In this document: piece after piece, positions 6,462 through 8,656 of the stretch
How positions within the stretch are numbered: the stretch's first letter is position 1
Layout of the letters: each line of letters begins with the position of its first letter
Source of the DNA: Granulosicoccaceae bacterium
GTDB lineage: Bacteria > Pseudomonadota > Gammaproteobacteria > Granulosicoccales > Granulosicoccaceae
Assembly: GCA_023301405.1 (NCBI GenBank)
Contig: JALZUX010000626.1
Location: forward strand, 1 to 8,656
Direction of reading: 5' to 3'
DNA: 8,656 bases
Program-made: the position numbers and the translations under genes
The notes under the pieces: model-generated
Told to the model about the DNA's origin: nothing
The model's input: the letters and a program-made list of their open reading frames with translations, nothing else
Database searches by the model: none

Positions 6462-7418
6462 TTAACTATTCGATAGTAGCTGTGCGACGATACTCGCAGC
6501 GATGACTGACGGCTGTTTACCCGTAATAGACTGTATGCCTATAGGCATCACAAGTGCTGAAAGACGTGATGCGCTTATTTCTAGTTCGGTCAGGCGAGCT
6601 TTGACTATATTTGCTTTTCTTTGTGAGCCAATGCAACCAACGTAAGGTAGGTTTGAGTTGAGCAGAGCTTGATGGCAATAGTGGATATCAAGCTCATGAT
6701 CTTTGGTTGCTATAGCGACTCTGGTGCCAGCGCTGAGTATTTCTATGGCTTGATCATTCAGCGGAATATGTTGTAACTTATTTGTTTGGCCCGTTGAGTT
6801 GTTGTGTTCAGTCAGCCATTGAACTTGAAACGGAAGCAATAATAGTTGCTGTACAAGTGATTCTGTCACCTGGCTGTCACCCACCACAGCAATAGTGGGG
6901 TATGGCTCCTTAATCAGATGTAGAAGCGTTTTGGAATTGTTGTTAGCAACAATGCTAGTCAGCTCGTTTGCTTTTTTAAAGTGTTCAATTGCATCAGGTA
7001 TCACTGCGTAGGTGGATTGCACTGTGCCGTTCGGCCTGTCAATTTGATTGGCAAGCACTGTTGGTTGGCCTTCTCTAATTGACTTGTGCAGTGCTCTAAG
7101 CCATTTGGGTGTTGTAGTTGCATCAAATTTTTCGAACACCACGGTGACATGGCCATTGCGGGTGCTGGCAATATCGCCAAGTGGATAGTCTTTTTCCTGC
7201 CACCAGCTAGTGTTGCTGGCGAGCATTTTTCTACTTTGGCGAACCACTTCCTCTTGACGGTGAGAAGACTGCAATTGTCCGTAACAATTGACGTCGGTTA
7301 CCACCAGTCGGGCTCCGGTAGAGTCTGGCGATGTGCCATTTATTGACCAGATAGTGGCGAGCACAAATGAGGTCTGCGTCTCGAAAAGCCGGTTTATTTG
7401 ATTGAGCCAGTGGATCAC
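6462..7418 (-). CDS. XdhC/CoxI-family protein with eroded key motifs
   Basis: XdhC-family proteins bind and deliver molybdenum cofactor to xanthine dehydrogenase-type enzymes. The 318-residue product matches in its N-terminal part (FVLATI at 18-23, then GTSPDSTGAR at 28-37) and strongly in the C-terminal Rossmann part (TKDHELD at 238-244, YVGCIGS with QRKA at 259-268, MPIGIQS at 291-297, IAASIVAQLL at 306-315). Several usual motifs are changed. The GG-C/G-x-E segment after the first strands reads QLQSSHRQEE (48-57), the later CGG segment is replaced by TRNGHVTVVFE (86-96), and the GxGxxG nucleotide loop reads GDSQVTES (180-187). The start is a GTG without a clear ribosome site; no better in-frame start is visible. 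No molybdenum hydroxylase gene lies nearby. The gene converges on the three-domain secreted protein with 3 nt between stop codons and no terminator between. Family membership is secure; cofactor function is doubtful. Confidence 0.88.
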   Translation of the reverse strand: MIHWLNQINRLFETQTSFVLATIWSINGTSPDSTGARLVVTDVNCYGQLQSSHRQEEVVRQSRKMLASNTSWWQEKDYPLGDIASTRNGHVTVVFEKFDATTTPKWLRALHKSIREGQPTVLANQIDRPNGTVQSTYAVIPDAIEHFKKANELTSIVANNNSKTLLHLIKEPYPTIAVVGDSQVTESLVQQLLLLPFQVQWLTEHNNSTGQTNKLQHIPLNDQAIEILSAGTRVAIATKDHELDIHYCHQALLNSNLPYVGCIGSQRKANIVKARLTELEISASRLSALVMPIGIQSITGKQPSVIAASIVAQLLSNS

Positions 7419-7617
7419 TACGGTCGTTGTCGTTGCATGTGCGTTATTAAGGTTCGCTAATTGATCAAAATTATTGAGTGCCTGGTCTCAGAATCATTGC
7501 TCCTGCAGCGCCGCTCCTCCGCCTTGATTCTACACCAGTGATCAGCTGTGTTCGCGCCGACGTGCAGCAGGCTAGCCTCACCTTCCGGAGCCCTGCTCGC
7601 TACGCGGCTGTTTCTAG

Positions 7618-7636
7618 ATCGGTATCAATTACCGAT
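7618..7636. repeat. Operator-like inverted repeat
   Basis: ATCGGTA (7618-7624) and TACCGAT (7630-7636) are perfect 7-bp arms around a 5-nt centre (TCAAT). The symmetry and size suit a dimeric regulator site, or a short hairpin. It is about 200 nt from the XdhC-like start and about 280 nt from the outer-membrane protein start, so its target is unclear. Confidence 0.4.
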
Positions 7637-7854
7637 ATTAATCCTTTTGTACTGATCGAAGCGATTCTCTGACACCCGTCTATACTCTCTAACGAATGAA
7701 AGAAAAAACGGGTTTCGGGTTGCTCTGGTGTGTACCGCCAGGCCATTGAACTTCCGGTCTTCTTTGCTGAAGGCAGAACTCGTAAGGCAACAGTAGTGTG
7801 GCGTGGATGACTGTTCATTACTCGCACGGAGAGATTGACAATTCCTCGTCATCG

Positions 7855-7882
7855 TTAACCCGGCAGCTGTTACCAGTATAAA
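7855..7882 (+). promoter_or_regulatory. Candidate sigma-70 promoter for the outer-membrane barrel gene
   Basis: TTAACC (7855-7860, four of six consensus bases) and TATAAA (7877-7882, five of six) are spaced 16 nt apart. Transcription would start near 7889, giving a leader of about 28 nt before the ATG at 7917. Confidence 0.45.
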
Positions 7883-7916
7883 ACTAGAAACTACAATTCG
7901 GGATGTAACTAGAAAA

Positions 7917-8656
7917 ATGAAAACAAAAAATATTGGCTCCTTTCTATTGATTACAGGAGCGGCATGTCTGGCAGGTAATGCCGCGGCTCAATCTGGAAGT
8001 GATTGGGATGCCAGTTTCAAGAAAAGAATATACATTGGTGCCGGAATTGGTGCGACTGAATTAGAGCCAAGGACTGATGGCACGCCATTTTTTGTTCAGG
8101 ATGAATCAGATACCGGAGCCCTGCTCGTGTTGGGTCTGGACTTTTCGCGAAGGCTGTCCGTAGAGTTGCAGTACGCAGATCTTGGTGATTCTCAGCTAGT
8201 CGATACCACTGCAGCGGAATCGCTAATCGGTTACACAGAGGCATCATTAAGCGGTCTTTTCTATCTTTGGAACGGCTTAGCCGATGATGAATATCTGGAT
8301 TTTGATGGCCTGGATACCAGGTCTGGATTGTCTTTGTTTGGGCGCTTTGGTGTCGGTCAAATGGATAATGATTCGATTGGAAACGTTACTTTCAGACGAG
8401 ACAACGATGTTCAGGTGCTAGTGGGATTAGGACTTGAGTACGGATTGCCAATAGGTCTCGCCGCTCGCGCTGAGTATATTCGATACGACTCTGATGCCGC
8501 GTTTGCGGGGCTATCTTTGTTGTACCGGTTCGGTGGGCGAGACATAGGTCCGGTTGATGAGCCGGTATTACCTGTGCTACTGCCACCAGCACCTATTTCT
8601 GAATTGCCACCACCGCCAATACCGGCTGAATTACCTACATTGCCTGAATTACAAGG
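7917..8656 (+). CDS. Outer-membrane beta-barrel protein with proline-rich tail (3' end cut by window)
   Basis: The 246 visible residues begin with a Sec signal peptide (hydrophobic core 6-20, probable cut after A24). Residues about 37-205 alternate hydrophobic and polar positions with glycine and aromatic residues: an opening KRIYIGAGIG strand, LSVELQYADLG near 80-90, LSLFGRFGVG, VLVGLGLEYGL, and a final AGLSLLYRFGG strand ending at F205. This fits a small OmpA/OmpW-like barrel of about eight strands. From 210 the sequence becomes a proline-rich linker, with 13 prolines in the last 38 visible residues. Such a linker after a barrel often leads to a periplasmic OmpA peptidoglycan-binding domain, but that part is outside the window. 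The only ribosome-site-like bases are AGAAA just before the ATG, which is weak; the signal peptide supports this start. A pore or structural role is inferred from fold alone. Confidence 0.82.
   Translation, partial: MKTKNIGSFLLITGAACLAGNAAAQSGSDWDASFKKRIYIGAGIGATELEPRTDGTPFFVQDESDTGALLVLGLDFSRRLSVELQYADLGDSQLVDTTAAESLIGYTEASLSGLFYLWNGLADDEYLDFDGLDTRSGLSLFGRFGVGQMDNDSIGNVTFRRDNDVQVLVGLGLEYGLPIGLAARAEYIRYDSDAAFAGLSLLYRFGGRDIGPVDEPVLPVLLPPAPISELPPPPIPAELPTLPELQ

Larger units (their letters stand above)
7419..7916. other. Gene-free stretch upstream of the outer-membrane protein gene
   Basis: No convincing gene is present. Short open frames on both strands lack ribosome sites and resemble no protein family. 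The region should hold the promoter of the leftward XdhC-like gene and that of the rightward outer-membrane gene. It contains a perfect 7-bp inverted repeat at 7618-7636 and a candidate promoter at 7855-7882. A lone TTGACA at 7835-7840 has no good -10 at usual spacing. Confidence 0.5.

Noticed and set aside
7478..7672. Small 64-residue open frame on the plus strand
   Set aside because: GTG start, no ribosome site, no family resemblance, low-complexity alanine/arginine/serine composition.
7600..7852. Two overlapping 75-residue open frames on the minus strand
   Set aside because: They overlap each other in different frames, lack ribosome sites and show no protein-like composition or known motif.
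7585..8127. 15-base direct repeat CCGGAGCCCTGCTCG at 7585-7599 and 8113-8127
   Set aside because: The second copy is ordinary coding sequence of the barrel protein. A single exact 15-mer pair has only a few percent chance in this length, but with no extension or flanking structure it does not support an attachment site or mobile element.

Overview
The window looks like chromosomal DNA from a gammaproteobacterium, probably free-living and aerobic or facultative. The basis is EngB/YihA, which keeps the E. coli-type start and GTPase motifs, set divergently from a di-heme cytochrome c4; engB and cytochrome c4 genes also neighbour each other in Pseudomonas. Base composition looks balanced by eye (not counted). 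I see no transposase, integrase, tRNA, rRNA or CRISPR array, and no sign that the window is a mobile island.

Layout from left to right. Positions 1-609 (minus) hold engB, missing only its last few codons. After a divergent spacer, 755-1429 (plus) encodes an exported cytochrome c4. A gene-free stretch follows (1430-1869), with several short hairpins and a strong bidirectional terminator. Next is a minus-strand two-gene operon: an inner-membrane-anchored protein with five BON-like modules and a C-terminal OmpA peptidoglycan-binding domain (3071-4681), then a membrane-anchored coiled-coil protein (1870-3057). Divergent from it, 4980-6458 (plus) encodes a secreted protein that appears to join three envelope domains: LprI/DUF1311-like, NlpE-C/COG3650-like and IalB-like. 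It converges, with a 3-base gap, on a solitary XdhC-like gene (6462-7418, minus) whose usual cysteine and glycine motifs are eroded. A second gene-free stretch (7419-7916) leads into a plus-strand outer-membrane beta-barrel gene with a proline-rich tail that runs off the window (7917-8656).

Taken together, the window is mostly about the cell envelope: periplasmic electron transfer, a peptidoglycan-binding anchor with a coiled-coil partner, a modular periplasmic protein, and an outer-membrane barrel. The parts most worth a second look are the BON-array/OmpA plus coiled-coil operon, the three-domain secreted protein, and the XdhC paralogue with lost motifs. No complete new defence or mobile system is visible. 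The novelty, if any, lies in domain architecture and in the unexplained intergenic structure.
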